A DNA stretch of 64,000 bases from Cellulomonas sp. (GTDB lineage: Bacteria; Actinomycetota; Actinomycetes; Actinomycetales; Cellulomonadaceae): positions 62,001-126,000 of the forward strand of contig NZ_JAGIBD010000006.1 of NCBI RefSeq assembly GCF_017744555.1. The letters run 5' to 3'. Below the pieces are notes generated by a model. It saw only the letters and a program-made list of their open reading frames with translations, was not told the origin of the DNA and did not search any database. Each line of letters starts with the position of its first letter. Position 1 is the stretch's first letter. Shown here one piece after another: positions 52,389-64,000 of the stretch. The translations under genes were made by a program, and so were the position numbers.

Positions 52389-53200
52389 ACCGCCACCGGC
52401 GCCTTGATGCCGGGATGGTGCTGGTAGCCGACGACCTCGATGTCCTCGAACGTGTAGTCGAAGATCGACGCGGCCTTGCGCAGCTGCAGCGTCGGCAGCG
52501 GGAACGGCTCCCGCGAGAGCTGCTCGGTGACCTGGTCGACGTGGTTGTCGTACACGTGGCAGTCGCCGCCGGTCCAGACGAGGTCGCCGACCTCGTGCCC
52601 GGTCTGCTGGGCGACCATGTGCGTGAGCAGCGCGTACGACGCGATGTTGAACGGCACCCCGAGGAACAGGTCGGCGGAGCGCTGGTAGATCTGGCACGAC
52701 AGCTTCCCGTCGGCCACGTAGAACTGGAAGAACGCGTGGCACGGCGCGAGCGCCATCGACGGGATGTCGGCGACGTTCCACGCCGAGACGATGTGCCGGC
52801 GCGAGTCGGGGTCCCGCGTGAGGTTCTCGACGAGCTGCGCGATCTGGTCGACGTGGCCGCCGTCGGGCGTCGGCCAGCTGCGCCACTGCACGCCGTACAC
52901 GGGCCCGAGCTCGCCGTCGGCGTCGGCCCACTCGTCCCAGATCGTCACGCCGTGGTCGCGGAGCCACTGCACGTTGGACTCGCCGCGCAGGAACCACAGC
53001 AGCTCGTAGGCGACCGACCGCAGGTGCACGCGCTTGGTCGTGACGAGCGGGAACCCGGCCGACAGGTCGAACCGCATCTGGTGCCCGAACACGCTGCGGG
53101 TGCCGGTCCCGGTGCGGTCGGACTTCGGCGTCCCGGTCGCCATCACGAGCCTCAGGAGGTCCTCGTAGGGGGTCTCGACGACGGCGGTGGTGTCGGTCAT
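52385..53200 (-). CDS. thyA: thymidylate synthase ThyA
   Basis: A 271-residue enzyme methylating dUMP to dTMP with methylene-tetrahydrofolate. The catalytic Cys154 is in [10 protein letters not shown], with [10 protein letters not shown] and [11 protein letters not shown] nearby. Its length is that of the E. coli class. TATCCT (53208-53213) ends seven bases before the ATG, a leaderless pattern. It is followed by the overlapping dihydrofolate reductase gene and is divergent from the aldehyde dehydrogenase. Confidence 0.97.
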   Translation of the reverse strand: MTDTTAVVETPYEDLLRLVMATGTPKSDRTGTGTRSVFGHQMRFDLSAGFPLVTTKRVHLRSVAYELLWFLRGESNVQWLRDHGVTIWDEWADADGELGPVYGVQWRSWPTPDGGHVDQIAQLVENLTRDPDSRRHIVSAWNVADIPSMALAPCHAFFQFYVADGKLSCQIYQRSADLFLGVPFNIASYALLTHMVAQQTGHEVGDLVWTGGDCHVYDNHVDQVTEQLSREPFPLPTLQLRKAASIFDYTFEDIEVVGYQHHPGIKAPVAV

Positions 53201-53302
53201 GGCGCCCAGGATAGGTCCGTCGTGACCGCGGGCCGGCGGCGACTCACGGACCGGGACCGAGTTCGGCAGGTGCGGCCGTCGGGTGCGCGCGACACTGTGC
53301 GG

Positions 53303-54772
53303 ATGACCACGTCGCTGCCCCCGACAGTCGCCGCCCACGTCCCCACCGAGATCCTCGTCGACGGCGCCTGGCGCCCCGCCCGGAGCGGTCGCACGTTCGA
53401 GGTCGCCGATCCCGCGACGACGCAGACGCTGTTCGACGTCGCGGACGGCGGCGAGCAGGACGCGCTGGACGCGCTCGCGGCCGCCGACGCGGCGTTCGGC
53501 GAGTGGCGGGCGGTCGCGCCCCGGCAGCGGGCCGAGCTGCTGCGGGCTGTGTTCGAGACGATCACCGCCCGCACCGAGGACATCGCGGCGCTCGTCACCG
53601 CCGAGGGCGGCAAGCCGCTGGCCGAGTCGCGCGCGGAGGTCGCCTACGCCGCGGACTACGTCCGCTGGTACTCGGAGCAGGCCGTGCGTCTCGACGGCCT
53701 CGCCCGCCGGGCGCCGTCGGGCACCAACCACCAGCTCGTGCTCCGCCGGCCCGTCGGCCCGGCGCTGCTCATCACGCCGTGGAACTTCCCGATCGCGATG
53801 ATCGCCCGCAAGGTCGCGCCCGCGCTCGCCGCCGGTTGTCCTGTCGTCGTCAAGCCCGCACAGCTCACGCCGCTCACGACCGCGTACGTCGCCGAGATCA
53901 TCCGCGCCGAGCTCGTCGAGCGCGGCCTGCCCGCCGGGGTCATCAACGTGGTGCCGTCGTCGTCCGCGCGGTCCGTGTCCGGGCCTCTTCTCGCCGACCC
54001 GCGGCTGCGCAAGCTCTCGTTCACCGGGTCCACCGAGGTCGGCGCCACCCTGCTCAAGCTCGCTGCGGACAACATCCTGCGCACGTCGATGGAGCTCGGC
54101 GGCAACGCGCCGTTCCTCGTGTTCGACGACGCGGACGTCGACGCCGCGGTCGAGGGCGCCGTCGCGGCGAAGATGCGCAACGCGGGCCAGACGTGCGTCG
54201 CGGCGAACCGCTTCCTCGTGCAGCGCGGGATCGCCGACGACTTCACCGAACGGCTCACCGCGGCGTTCGAGAAGCTGGTCGTCGGCCACGGCGCCGAGAG
54301 CGGCACGACCGTCGGCCCGCTCATCGAGAAGTCGGCCGTGGACCGCGTCGAGGAGGTCGTGGCGCAGGCTGCCGACGCGGGGGCACGCGTCCGCATCGGC
54401 GGCGACCGGCCCGACCGGCCCGGCTACTTCTACAACCCGACCGTGCTCGACCGCGTCGACCCCGGGCTCCGGCTCGTCACCGAGGAGATCTTCGGGCCGG
54501 TCGCGCCCGTGGTGACGTTCGGGTCCGAGGAGGAGGGTGTCGACCTCGCGAACGGCACGCCCTTCGGGCTCGTCGCGTACGCGTACACGCGCGACGTCGC
54601 ACGCGTGCTGCGCCTGGCCGAGTCCGTCGAGACCGGGATGCTGGGCGTCAACCGCGGCATGGTCTCCGACGCCAGCGCCCCGTTCGGCGGGGTCAAGGCC
54701 TCCGGGCTGGGCCGGGAGGGCGGCGAGGCGGGCATCGAGGAGTACCTCGAGACGACGTACGTCGCGCTCTGA
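53303..54772 (+). CDS. NAD(P)-dependent succinate-semialdehyde dehydrogenase type
   Basis: A 489-residue aldehyde dehydrogenase. The catalytic Glu is in MELGGNAP and Cys in [11 protein letters not shown]; the NAD-binding segment is [21 protein letters not shown] and the C-terminal GREGG are typical of the GabD branch. The likely reaction is succinate semialdehyde to succinate, but no GABA transaminase is nearby, so the substrate is uncertain. GACACT ends six bases before the ATG at 53303. Confidence 0.88.
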   Translation: MTTSLPPTVAAHVPTEILVDGAWRPARSGRTFEVADPATTQTLFDVADGGEQDALDALAAADAAFGEWRAVAPRQRAELLRAVFETITARTEDIAALVTAEGGKPLAESRAEVAYAADYVRWYSEQAVRLDGLARRAPSGTNHQLVLRRPVGPALLITPWNFPIAMIARKVAPALAAGCPVVVKPAQLTPLTTAYVAEIIRAELVERGLPAGVINVVPSSSARSVSGPLLADPRLRKLSFTGSTEVGATLLKLAADNILRTSMELGGNAPFLVFDDADVDAAVEGAVAAKMRNAGQTCVAANRFLVQRGIADDFTERLTAAFEKLVVGHGAESGTTVGPLIEKSAVDRVEEVVAQAADAGARVRIGGDRPDRPGYFYNPTVLDRVDPGLRLVTEEIFGPVAPVVTFGSEEEGVDLANGTPFGLVAYAYTRDVARVLRLAESVETGMLGVNRGMVSDASAPFGGVKASGLGREGGEAGIEEYLETTYVAL

Positions 54773-54897
54773 CGCCGCCGGGCACCGAGGCCGACGGACG
54801 ACGGCCGGACGGACCTCGCCGTGCCTCCGCAGGTCGCGACAGGTCGTGCACCCTGCGCGGTCCGACCGGTGCTCGCGGGTGTGCGACAGTGGCCCGC

Positions 54898-55683
54898 GTG
54901 ACCCGACCCGCCGACGACGCTCGCCGGGTCGCGGTCCGTCAGGCCGTCTCGGTGTCGGTCGCGACGGGCCTGTACGGCGTGTCGTTCGGGGCGCTGTCCG
55001 TCGCGGCGGGCCTCTCCCTCCCCCAGACGATGGCACTCAGCCTGCTGATGTTCTCCGGCGGCTCGCAGTTCGCGTTCGTGGGCGTGCTCGGCGCCGGCGG
55101 CGCTGCCGGTGCGGCGATCGCCACGGCCGGGCTGCTCGGCGTCCGCAACGGGCTGTACGGACCGCAGGTCGCTCCGCTGCTGCACGCGCGCGGCTGGCGA
55201 CGGCCGCTCGCCGCACAGCTCACGATCGACGAGTCCACTGCGGTCGCGACCGCGCAGCGAGACCCGGCGGCCGGGCGGGTCGGGTTCTGGTGGACGGGCG
55301 TCGGCGTGTTCGTCATGTGGAACCTGTTCACGCTCGGCGGGGCGGTGGTCGGTGACGCGCTCGGCGACCCCCGGCGGTACGGCCTCGACGCCGCTGCCGC
55401 CGCGGCGTTCCTCGCGCTCGTCTGGCCGCGCGTCACGGGCCCCGGCGCCCGCCTCGCCCAGCTCGTCGCCGCCGGGGCCGTGCTCGTCGCGCTCGCGGTG
55501 ACGCCGTTCGTGCCCGCGGGCGTCCCCGTGCTGCTCGCCGCGATCGTCGCGATCGTCGCGGGCATGCTCGTCCGCGGACCCGCCACGACCGACCGCGAGG
55601 AGACGGACGAGGCGGGCGACGCCGAGCCCGACGAGACGACGGCCGGCAGCGCCGACCGTCCCGACCCGGAGGGGACCCCATGA
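54898..55683 (+). CDS. azlC: AzlC family branched-chain amino acid exporter, large subunit
   Basis: A 261-residue membrane protein of the AzlC/BrnF family with about six helices. [25 protein letters not shown] and [10 protein letters not shown] are family motifs. The ~35-residue acidic tail is cytoplasmic. With AzlD it forms a two-part exporter of branched-chain amino acids (BrnFE in Corynebacterium). GACAGT ends seven bases before the GTG. The stop overlaps azlD. Confidence 0.92.
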   Translation: MTRPADDARRVAVRQAVSVSVATGLYGVSFGALSVAAGLSLPQTMALSLLMFSGGSQFAFVGVLGAGGAAGAAIATAGLLGVRNGLYGPQVAPLLHARGWRRPLAAQLTIDESTAVATAQRDPAAGRVGFWWTGVGVFVMWNLFTLGGAVVGDALGDPRRYGLDAAAAAAFLALVWPRVTGPGARLAQLVAAGAVLVALAVTPFVPAGVPVLLAAIVAIVAGMLVRGPATTDREETDEAGDAEPDETTAGSADRPDPEGTP

Positions 55684-56000
55684 GCGACGCCGCCACCTGG
55701 ATCGCCGTCGTCCTCGCGTGCGCCGTGTGCTTCGCCCTCAAGCTCGTCGGCCACCTCGTGCCCGAGCACTGGCTCGCCCGGCCCCGCGTCGCACGCACCG
55801 CCGCTCTGGTGACGGTCGCGCTGCTCTCGGCGCTCGTCGCCGTGCAGGCCGCGACGACCGGTCGGGCCCTCGTCGCCGACGCCCGCCTGCCCGCCCTCGC
55901 GGTCGCCGCGATCGCGCTCGCACTGCGCGCGCCGTTCGTCGTGGTCGTCGTGCTGGCGGCCGTCACGGCCGCGGTGCTGCGCGCGATGGGCATGCCGTAG
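55680..56000 (+). CDS. azlD: AzlD family small subunit
   Basis: A 106-residue membrane protein with three or four helices, the BrnE/AzlD partner of AzlC. Its ATG overlaps the azlC stop (ATGA). FALKLVGHLVPEHWL is the family-like opening. Confidence 0.92.
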   Translation: MSDAATWIAVVLACAVCFALKLVGHLVPEHWLARPRVARTAALVTVALLSALVAVQAATTGRALVADARLPALAVAAIALALRAPFVVVVVLAAVTAAVLRAMGMP

Positions 56001-56038
56001 CCTCGCCCGGACCCGTCGCTCGACTCCCGGAGACCCCG

Positions 56039-56599
56039 ATGACCCTGTTCCGTGAGACCGCCGACGTGTCCGTGCGACCCGCGGTACCGGGCGACGAGCG
56101 GGCGCTGGCCGACGTCCAGCTCGCCGCGTGGAGGCACGCCGGCCTGCTGGGCGCGCACGTGCTCGACCTCGTCGACCCGGCCGCCATGACCGCGCAGTGG
56201 GCCCGCGCCATCACGACGCCGCCCGCCGACGGCTTCCGGGTGCTCGTGGCGTGCCGCGGCGCGGACGTCGTCGGGCTCGCGTCCGTCGCTCCAGTCCCAG
56301 CGCCTGAGGGCCGGCCGTTCGACGCGCCCGGCGGCGCGATCCTTGCCCTCGAGGTCGCGCCCGACGCGCAGCAGCGCGGCCACGGGTCGCGGCTGCTCGC
56401 GGCCGTCGTCGACCTGCTGCGGCAGGACGGCGCGGACCAGGTGCACACGTGGGTGCTCGACGGCGACGAGGCGCGCGAACGGTTCCTCGCGGGCGCGGGC
56501 CTGGGTCCGGACGGCGGCGCGCGCGACCTCGCGACGGAGGAGATGCCCGACGGGTCGCAGGCGACCGTCACCGAGCGCCGGTGGTCCGCGTCGATCTGA
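56039..56599 (+). CDS. GNAT family N-acetyltransferase
   Basis: A 186-residue acetyltransferase. The acetyl-CoA loop is in EVAPDAQQRGHGSRLLAA (Q/RxxGxG/A type). The N-terminal part follows the usual VRPAVPGDERALADVQLAAW pattern. CGGAG stands just before the ATG. It lies 38 bases after azlD and could be co-transcribed. The acceptor is unknown. Confidence 0.88.
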   Translation: MTLFRETADVSVRPAVPGDERALADVQLAAWRHAGLLGAHVLDLVDPAAMTAQWARAITTPPADGFRVLVACRGADVVGLASVAPVPAPEGRPFDAPGGAILALEVAPDAQQRGHGSRLLAAVVDLLRQDGADQVHTWVLDGDEARERFLAGAGLGPDGGARDLATEEMPDGSQATVTERRWSASI

Positions 56600-56668
56600 C
56601 ACCGGCCGACCCGAGGCTCGCGCGGGCCCGACGTCACGACCCGCCCAAAGACCTCGGACGCGCAGACG

Positions 56669-57142
56669 TCAGGTCGTCCTGGCGCGGTGCAGCCGGCTGG
56701 CGGTGCGCAGCGACGCACGCGCCTGCTTGCGATCGCCCGCAGCGTCGTACGCGAACGCCAGGTGGTACCAGGAACGCCAGTCGTCGGGGCTGGCCTCGGT
56801 GCGCTCGCGGAACTCCTCGAACGCGGCACGCGCAGCGGTCCGGTCGATGCGGCCGCCCGGCGAGCGCGGCAGGTCGTCGACCGGCAACTCGTCGGCCTCG
56901 GCCAGCTCGTCGGCCATGCGCTGCACGTCGATCGCCAGCCACCACTCGCGCGCGACGAGCCAGATCACGAGCAGCGGCAGCAGCCAGAACGCGAGCCCGA
57001 GCACCACGCCGACGGGCTCGCCGCTCGTCACGAGCCCGCTGGCCCGCAGCGCGACGAGCCACACGTACACCCCGAGCAACGCCGTCAGGACGACGGCGGC
57101 GAGCAACGACGTGCGGCGCACGCGCTGCGACGACCTGGCCAC
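56669..57142 (-). CDS. two-helix membrane protein with a TPR-like C terminus
   Basis: A 157-residue protein. Two membrane helices lie at about residues 12-34 and 46-66. The C-terminal ~45 residues (SWYHLAFAYDAAGDRKQARASLRTA in pieces) resemble a single tetratricopeptide repeat. The GTG is one base after the dapB stop, so it is translated with dapB. Function unknown. Confidence 0.8.
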   Translation of the reverse strand: MARSSQRVRRTSLLAAVVLTALLGVYVWLVALRASGLVTSGEPVGVVLGLAFWLLPLLVIWLVAREWWLAIDVQRMADELAEADELPVDDLPRSPGGRIDRTAARAAFEEFRERTEASPDDWRSWYHLAFAYDAAGDRKQARASLRTASRLHRARTT

Positions 57143-57143
57143 G

Positions 57144-58775
<1,632 letters not shown>

Positions 58776-58861
58776 TCACCATCACCCGCGGCTGGTCGAC
58801 CTCGAGGTCACGGCGGTCCCGGAGACGTCAAGGTCGCGACGCCCGGTACCGATGCACCCCC

Positions 58862-59812
58862 ATGCCACGGCTTCCCCGCAGCGCCCCGACCCCGGCAGCG
58901 GTCGTCACCTACGTCGCGCTCGGCACGTTCGCCCTGACCTACGCGCTGATGTCGTGGAACGACGCCCTCGACCAGGCCCGCGCGGGCGAGTGGGCGTGGC
59001 CGCCCGACCCTGTCGTGTTCGTGCAGGACTCGGTCCGGTGGTCGCTCGCGGTCGCCCTCTGGTGCGCCGTGGCCTGGGTGGACGGGAGCCGCCACCGGTG
59101 GCGCGTGCCCGTGCTCTCGGCGGTGGTCGTGGCCGGGTGGTCAGTGCTCGCGTGGTGGTCGGACCACGTCGCCCACCAGGTGAACGGCTGGTACGTCCCG
59201 TGGCCCGGCCCTGTGCCGGCCACGACGTACGGCGACCCGGCGGACCAGTACCCGTACGAGACGGCCGTGGTGCTGCGTCCCGGCGTCGTCATCCCCCTGG
59301 CCGTCGTCGCAGCGGTGGCCGTCACGTCGTGGCTCGCCCACCGCAGGTCGCGTGCGGTCCCGCCGCCGGCAGTCCCGACCACCCGCCGGGCGCGACGCAC
59401 CGCCATGACCGTGCTCGTGCTGCCCGTCGTGGCCGCCGTCGCCGCGGCCTCGCTCCTGCAGCTTCCGCCTGCCGACGAGTACGAGACAGACCTGAGGAGG
59501 TACGTCGACGTCCTCGTGTCGCCCACGTTCGCCCTCGCGCTCGCGGCCGGCGCCGCGCTCCTGCTCGCAGGCCGCGGTCGCGCCGCGTGGGTGCTCGTCG
59601 TCCTGGTCGGGGCGACGGCCGTCGGCCCGCTCGCGCTCGGCTGGTGGGCCGGAGACGCAGACGGCCTGCTCGGCAGCGCGGCGCTGGGCACGATCGCGAT
59701 CACACTCGCGGCGTGCGTCCACCCGATGGCGACGTGGCTCACCCGGCTCGAGGAGCCGCCGCCAGCGCCGCTGCCGCCGTCAGTCCCCGAACGGGCCGAC
59801 GCGCACCACTGA
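58862..59812 (+). CDS. multi-helix membrane protein, unknown function
   Basis: A 316-residue integral membrane protein with about eight helices (AVVTYVALGTFALTYALMSW; LAVALWCAVAWVDG; VLSAVVVAGWSVLAWW; and further). A periplasmic-looking loop PWPGPVPATTYGDPADQY lies in the middle. I recognise no family. The 3' end overlaps the M16 peptidase gene tail-to-tail by 33 bases. A start at 58862 is supported mainly by the onset of the hydrophobic pattern. Confidence 0.72.
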   Translation: MPRLPRSAPTPAAVVTYVALGTFALTYALMSWNDALDQARAGEWAWPPDPVVFVQDSVRWSLAVALWCAVAWVDGSRHRWRVPVLSAVVVAGWSVLAWWSDHVAHQVNGWYVPWPGPVPATTYGDPADQYPYETAVVLRPGVVIPLAVVAAVAVTSWLAHRRSRAVPPPAVPTTRRARRTAMTVLVLPVVAAVAAASLLQLPPADEYETDLRRYVDVLVSPTFALALAAGAALLLAGRGRAAWVLVVLVGATAVGPLALGWWAGDADGLLGSAALGTIAITLAACVHPMATWLTRLEEPPPAPLPPSVPERADAHH

Positions 59813-61126
59813 CCGCGGACGGGACGCGAGCTCGGCAGCGAGCTCCTGCACGTCGGCGGCCGTGACCGCACGGATGCGGTCCAGCGACTCGTCGACGCTG
59901 AGCAGCTCGCCGTGCACGAGCTCGGCCTTGCCGAGCCGGCTCATCCGGGAGCCCGTGTCCTCCATGCCGAGCACGAGCCCGCCGGCCAGCTGGCCGAGCG
60001 AGCGATCGAGCTCCGCCTGGGTGATCGGGCTGTCCGCGAGGCGCTCCCACTCCGCGATCATGAGCGCGACCACCTCGTCGACCTTGCCGGGCGTGCAGCC
60101 CGCGTAGAGGCCGAAGATGCCCGTGTCGGCGTGCCCGGACGCGAACGAGTACGTCGAGTACGCCAGGCCGCGCTTCTCGCGGATCTCCTGGAACAGCCGC
60201 GACGACATGCCGCCGCCGAGCACCGCGTTGAGGACCGACAGCGTGAACCGCCGCGGGTCGGTCGCGGTGAGCGCCGTGCCGCCGACGATGACGTTGGCCT
60301 GCTCGGTGTGACGCCGGATCGTCGTCTCGACGCCCGCGGCGGGCAGCCCGGAGGTGCCCGCGAGCGCCGCGGCGCTCGTCGGGAGGCGACGCCCGGTCGG
60401 CTCCTGGGCGCCGTCGAGGTCCCAGCCGCCCGTGGTCAGCGCCTCGGCGACCTGCGCGCACAGCGTGTCGTGGTCGACGCCGCCCGCCGCGGTCACGACG
60501 AGCGTGGACGGCTTGTAGTGCCAGCGGTAGTGCTGCCAGACGGCGTCGCGCGGCACCGCGCGGATCGTCTCGGGCGTGCCGCCGATCGGCCGGCCGAGCG
60601 GGTGCTCGCCGAGCACCACGGCCGTGAACTGCTCGTGCACGACGTCGCTCGGGTCGTCGTCGTTCATCGCGAGCTCTTCGAGGATCACGCCGCGCTCGGT
60701 CTCGAGCTCGTCCGTGTCGAGGCGCGCGGAGGTCACCATGTCCGCGATGACGTCGACCGCCATCGGGAGGTCCGTGTCGAGCACGCGCGCGTAGTAGCAC
60801 GTGTGCTCCTTGCCGGTGGCGGCGTTGGCCTCGCCACCGACGGCATCGAACGCCTCCGCGATGTCCATCGCGGTGCGTCGTGCGGTGCCCTTGAACAGCA
60901 GGTGCTCGAGGAAGTGCGTCGAGCCGTGGTGGCCGTCGGACTCGTCACGCGAACCGACCCCGACCCACGCGCCCACGGTCGCGGAACGCAGGCCGGGCAT
61001 GCTCTCGGTGAGCACCCGGACCCCGCCGGGCAGGACGGAACGACGCACGAGGGCGTCGCCGTCCTGCCCGACGGCCTGCTCGGCGCCCGGGAAGCCCGGG
61101 CGCACGAGCGGCAGGTCCAGCGGCAC
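59780..61126 (-). CDS. M16 family (insulinase-like) zinc peptidase
   Basis: A 448-residue metallopeptidase of the mitochondrial-processing-peptidase-like group. The inverted zinc motif is HFLEH (71-75), with the distal Glu expected in ELETERGVILEEL. The second half repeats the fold without the motif, as usual. GTG 61126 is one base after the pnp stop, so it is co-translated with pnp, as for Rv2782c (PepR) in M. tuberculosis. Substrate unknown. Confidence 0.93.
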   Translation of the reverse strand: MPLDLPLVRPGFPGAEQAVGQDGDALVRRSVLPGGVRVLTESMPGLRSATVGAWVGVGSRDESDGHHGSTHFLEHLLFKGTARRTAMDIAEAFDAVGGEANAATGKEHTCYYARVLDTDLPMAVDVIADMVTSARLDTDELETERGVILEELAMNDDDPSDVVHEQFTAVVLGEHPLGRPIGGTPETIRAVPRDAVWQHYRWHYKPSTLVVTAAGGVDHDTLCAQVAEALTTGGWDLDGAQEPTGRRLPTSAAALAGTSGLPAAGVETTIRRHTEQANVIVGGTALTATDPRRFTLSVLNAVLGGGMSSRLFQEIREKRGLAYSTYSFASGHADTGIFGLYAGCTPGKVDEVVALMIAEWERLADSPITQAELDRSLGQLAGGLVLGMEDTGSRMSRLGKAELVHGELLSVDESLDRIRAVTAADVQELAAELASRPRSVVRVGPFGD

Positions 61127-61127
61127 G

Positions 61128-63362
61128 TCAGGCGTCGACGGACGCGGGGGCCTCGGCGGCGGGCTCGCCGCCCTCGGCACCCTCGTCGATGACCGCGTGC
61201 AGCGACAGCTTGCCGCGCGGGTCGATCTCGCCGATCTCGACCTGGACCTTCTGGCCGATCGAGAGGACGTCCTCGACGTTCTCCACGCGCTTGCCGCCCA
61301 CGAGCTTGCGGATCTGCGAGATGTGGAGCAGACCGTCCTTGCCCGGCGAGAGCGAGACGAACGCGCCGAACGTGGTGGTCTTGACGACCGTCCCCACGAA
61401 GCGCTCGCCCACCTCGGGCATGTGCGGGTTGGCGATCGCGTTGATCGCGGCCCGCGCGGCCTCCGCCGACGGACCGTCGGTGGCGCCGATGTAGACCGTG
61501 CCGTCGTCCTCGATGGAGATGTCGGCGCCGGTCTCCTCCTGGATCTGGTTGATCATCTTGCCCTTCGGGCCGATGACCTCGCCGATCTTGTCGACCGGGA
61601 CCTTCACCGTGATGACGCGCGGCGCGAACGGGCTCATCTCGTCCGGGACGTCGATCGCCTCGGCGATGACGTCGAGGATCGCCAGACGCGCCTCCTTGGC
61701 CTGCGTGAGCGCGCCGCCGAGCACCGAGGCGGGGATGCCGTCGAGCTTGGTGTCGAGCTGGATGGCCGTGACGAACTCGCGCGTGCCGGCGACCTTGAAG
61801 TCCATGTCACCGAACGCGTCCTCGGCACCGAGGATGTCGGTGAGCGCCGCGTAGCGGGTCTCACCGTCGACCGTGTCGGACACGAGGCCCATCGCGATGC
61901 CCGCGACGGGTGCGCGCAGCGGGACACCCGCGTTGAGCAGCGACAGCGTGGACGCGCAGACCGAGCCCATCGACGTCGAGCCGTTCGAGCCGAGCGCCTC
62001 GGAGACCTGGCGGATCGCGTAGGGGAACTCCTCGCGGCTCGGCAGCACGGGCATGAGCGCCCGCTCGGCGAGCGCGCCGTGGCCGATCTCGCGGCGCTTC
62101 GGCGAGCCCACGCGGCCCGTCTCACCGGTCGAGTACGGCGGGAAGTTGTAGTTGTGCATGTACCGCTTGCGCGTCTCCGGGGAGAGCGTGTCGAGCTGCT
62201 GCTCCATGCGGAGCATGTTCAGCGTCGTGACACCCAGGATCTGGGTCTCGCCGCGCTCGAACAGCGCCGAGCCGTGCACGCGGGGCAGCACCTCGACCTC
62301 GGCCGACAGCGTGCGGATGTCGCGCAGGCCACGGCCGTCGATCCGGAAGCCGTCCGTGAGGATGCGCTGGCGGATGAGCTTCTTCTGCACCGAGCGGTAC
62401 GCGGCCGACAGCTCCTTCTCGCGACCCTCGAACTGCGCGGCGAGCTGGGCGACGACCTCGGCCTTGATCTCGTCGAGGCGGTTCTCGCGCGTCTGCTTGT
62501 CCGCGATACTCAGGGCCTCGCCGAGCGGCGCGGTCGACGCGGCCTCGACGGCCTCGTACGCGTCGGGCTGGTAGTCCGGGAACGTCGGGAACGTCTGCGT
62601 CTCCTTCGCGGCCTTCGCCGCGAGCTCCTGCTGCGCCTCGACGAGCACCTTGATGAACGGCTTGGCCGCCTCGAGGCCCTGCGCGACGACCTCCTCGGTC
62701 GGGGCGACACCACCCTCGTTCTGGATGATGTTCCAGGACTTCTCGGGCGCCTCGGCCTCGATCATGGCGATCGCCACGTCGTCGCCCACCACGCGGCCCG
62801 CGACGACCATGTCGAACGTCGCACGCTCGCGCTCGGAGTACCGCGGGAACGCGACCCACTGGCCGTCGACGAGCGCGATGCGCACGCCACCGACCGGGCC
62901 GGAGAACGGCAGGCCGGAGAGCTGCGTCGACAGCGAGGCCGCGTTGATCGCGAGCGTGTCGTACGCGTCGTCCGGGTGGATCGCCAGGACCGTGATGACG
63001 ACCTGGACCTCGTTGCGCAGGCCCTTGACGAACAGCGGGCGCAGCGGGCGGTCGATCAGCCGGCAGGCCAGGATCGCCTCGGTCGAGGGACGGCCCTCGC
63101 GGCGGAAGAACGAGCCCGGGATCTTGCCGGCGGCGTACTGCCGCTCCTCGACGTCGATCGTCAGCGGGAAGAAGTCGAACTGGTCCTTGGGGTGCTTGCC
63201 GGCCGTCGTGGCCGCCAGCAGCATGGTGTCGCCGTCGAGATAGGCGGCGGCGGAACCCGCGGCCTGCTTGGCCAGACGGCCGGTCTCGAAGCGGACGGTG
63301 CGGGTGCCGAAGCGACCGTTGTCGATCACGGCCTCGGCGAACTGGATCTCGGGACCCTCCAC
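61128..63362 (-). CDS. pnp: polyribonucleotide nucleotidyltransferase (PNPase)
   Basis: A 744-residue phosphorolytic 3'-5' exoribonuclease. Two RNase PH domains (first ~residues 10-215, second ~345-560, with [17 protein letters not shown] and [16 protein letters not shown] in pieces), a KH domain ([20 protein letters not shown] in pieces) and an S1 domain ([22 protein letters not shown]). The Ala/Glu-rich C terminus is disordered. AAGGAGGG precedes the GTG at 63362. It lies 224 bases after rpsO, with a terminator between them. A small imperfect hairpin is possible in its leader. Confidence 0.97.
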   Translation of the reverse strand: MEGPEIQFAEAVIDNGRFGTRTVRFETGRLAKQAAGSAAAYLDGDTMLLAATTAGKHPKDQFDFFPLTIDVEERQYAAGKIPGSFFRREGRPSTEAILACRLIDRPLRPLFVKGLRNEVQVVITVLAIHPDDAYDTLAINAASLSTQLSGLPFSGPVGGVRIALVDGQWVAFPRYSERERATFDMVVAGRVVGDDVAIAMIEAEAPEKSWNIIQNEGGVAPTEEVVAQGLEAAKPFIKVLVEAQQELAAKAAKETQTFPTFPDYQPDAYEAVEAASTAPLGEALSIADKQTRENRLDEIKAEVVAQLAAQFEGREKELSAAYRSVQKKLIRQRILTDGFRIDGRGLRDIRTLSAEVEVLPRVHGSALFERGETQILGVTTLNMLRMEQQLDTLSPETRKRYMHNYNFPPYSTGETGRVGSPKRREIGHGALAERALMPVLPSREEFPYAIRQVSEALGSNGSTSMGSVCASTLSLLNAGVPLRAPVAGIAMGLVSDTVDGETRYAALTDILGAEDAFGDMDFKVAGTREFVTAIQLDTKLDGIPASVLGGALTQAKEARLAILDVIAEAIDVPDEMSPFAPRVITVKVPVDKIGEVIGPKGKMINQIQEETGADISIEDDGTVYIGATDGPSAEAARAAINAIANPHMPEVGERFVGTVVKTTTFGAFVSLSPGKDGLLHISQIRKLVGGKRVENVEDVLSIGQKVQVEIGEIDPRGKLSLHAVIDEGAEGGEPAAEAPASVDA

Positions 63363-63544
63363 GGGTGCCCTCCTTGTCCTCGAAGGCGCCGGCCGGCCGC
63401 GGCGGTCTTCGATCGAGACCCCCGGACCTTGACGGTTCCGGAGGCCACTACCGAGGACCGGACGAGCGGGTCGGCGCGGTGGATGGTGCTGTGGTGCGGT
63501 GTTTCAGCTGCGGGTGCGGAGCGCCTCTGCGGGCTCCACGCGGA

Positions 63545-63578
63545 ACCAGCCCGGACCCGGCGTCGGGTCCGGGCTGGT
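63545..63578 (-). terminator. rpsO terminator hairpin
   Basis: A perfect 14-bp stem (63545-63558 with 63565-63578) and a 6-base loop start nine bases after the rpsO stop. It should separate rpsO from most pnp transcription. Confidence 0.85.
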
Positions 63579-63586
63579 CCGGATGA

Positions 63587-63856
63587 TCAGCGGCGCAGGC
63601 CGAGCCGCTCGATGAGGCTGCGGTAGCGGTTGATGTCGACCTTCTGCAGGTAGCCCAGCAGGCGACGACGCTGGCCGACGAGCAGCAGCAGGCCGCGACG
63701 GCTGTGGTGGTCGTGCTTGTGGGTCTTGAGGTGCTCCGTGAGGTCCTTGATGCGCTGCGTGAGCATCGCGATCTGAACCTCCGGCGAACCGGTGTCACCC
63801 TCGTGGGTGGCGTACTCGGTCATGATGGACTTCTTCACGGCACTGTCGAGCGGCAC
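63587..63856 (-). CDS. rpsO: 30S ribosomal protein S15
   Basis: An 89-residue S15 protein of normal length. [20 protein letters not shown] and [21 protein letters not shown] are the conserved rRNA-binding segments. GGAGA stands four bases before the GTG at 63856. A TAGTCT hexamer at 63943-63948 (minus strand) could be its -10, giving a leader of about 80 nt, where S15 autoregulation usually acts. Confidence 0.97.
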   Translation of the reverse strand: MPLDSAVKKSIMTEYATHEGDTGSPEVQIAMLTQRIKDLTEHLKTHKHDHHSRRGLLLLVGQRRRLLGYLQKVDINRYRSLIERLGLRR

Positions 63857-63948
63857 GGTTCTCCAGGTTGTCTCGTTGCGCGGTGCTCCGGGGCATGTCC
63901 ACCCGGGCTCTCTCTGTCCGCGGCCGTTCGTACGGCGACCACAGACTA

Positions 63949-64000
63949 TCAGGCGGCGGGGGCTCCCCCGGCATCGGCCTGGTGCGGCGCCTCGGCGGAC
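63949..64000 (-). CDS. possible 3' end of an upstream CDS (ribF by synteny)
   Basis: On the minus strand the frame is open from the window edge to a TGA at 63949-63951. It encodes an Ala/Gly/Pro-rich tail ([16 protein letters not shown]). In related genomes ribF precedes rpsO, so this may be its C terminus. Sixteen residues are too few to confirm. Confidence 0.35.
   Translation of the reverse strand, partial: SAEAPHQADAGGAPAA

Overview
The window looks like chromosomal core sequence from a very GC-rich actinomycete, most likely in or near Cellulomonadaceae. GC content and taxonomy are judged by eye and from protein style; no search was run. Genes are tightly packed, with many 4-base ATGA/GTGA overlaps. 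About twenty start codons are preceded, 6 to 8 bases upstream, by a TAnnnT-like -10 hexamer and no ribosome site, which points to leaderless mRNAs. From 4.4 kb to the right edge the gene content is the one I know from the Mycobacterium tuberculosis nrdR-lexA-hflX-dapF-miaA-miaB-recX-recA-clgR-pgsA-ftsK-rnj-dapA-thyA-dapB-pnp-rpsO neighbourhood. I saw no rRNA, tRNA, CRISPR array, insertion sequence or prophage.

Layout. 0-4.4 kb: the 3' part of serA, a small DUF5302 protein, a YghZ-like aldo/keto reductase and an S9 peptidase. 4.4-7.3 kb: nrdR, a LysM cell-division suppressor and the divergent lexA with two SOS boxes, then a small Rho_N/SAP-like protein. 7.3-19.4 kb: lactate dehydrogenase, a DinG-type helicase, hflX, an rRNA methyltransferase, and the chain extradiol-dioxygenase-like gene / YbjN protein / miaA / dapF / thioredoxin, followed by two more YbjN genes and miaB. 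19.5-23 kb: the gluABCD glutamate importer. 23-29.8 kb: rny, recX, recA, a metallo-hydrolase, a membrane phosphodiesterase and DUF3046. 29.8-35.6 kb: lhr and nei2 (DNA repair). 35.7-43.7 kb: clgR, pncC, pgsA, a CapA protein, a GGDEF-EAL protein and ftsK. 43.8-49.1 kb is the most accessory part: a TetR-regulated membrane protein, an AlkZ/AlkX-like DNA glycosylase, a metallo-hydrolase divergent from an AraC regulator, and an EamA exporter. 49.2-64 kb: rnj, dapA, dfr, thyA, a semialdehyde dehydrogenase, azlCD, dapB, an M16 peptidase, pnp and rpsO.

The genes fall into a few themes: DNA damage response (lexA, LysM suppressor, recA, recX, lhr, nei2, glycosylase, DinG-like helicase), RNA turnover and modification (rny, rnj, pnp, miaA, miaB, an RsmC-like enzyme), diaminopimelate synthesis (dapA, dapB, dapF) and folate/thymidylate (thyA, dfr).

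The main discovery is regulatory. Four places carry the same composite element, TGTCGGTG, eight bases, then a -10 hexamer: recA, lhr-nei2, the AlkZ-like glycosylase, and an 11-codon leaderless ORF whose stop overlaps the start of the EamA exporter. This matches the RecA-independent damage promoter of mycobacteria (RecA-NDp, bound by PafBC). It suggests a local PafBC regulon that includes a DNA glycosylase and a drug/metabolite exporter beside the LexA regulon. Other unexplained structure: a near-perfect DtxR/IdeR iron box with no obvious target upstream of nrdR, and three short tandem repeat arrays that each run across a stop codon.
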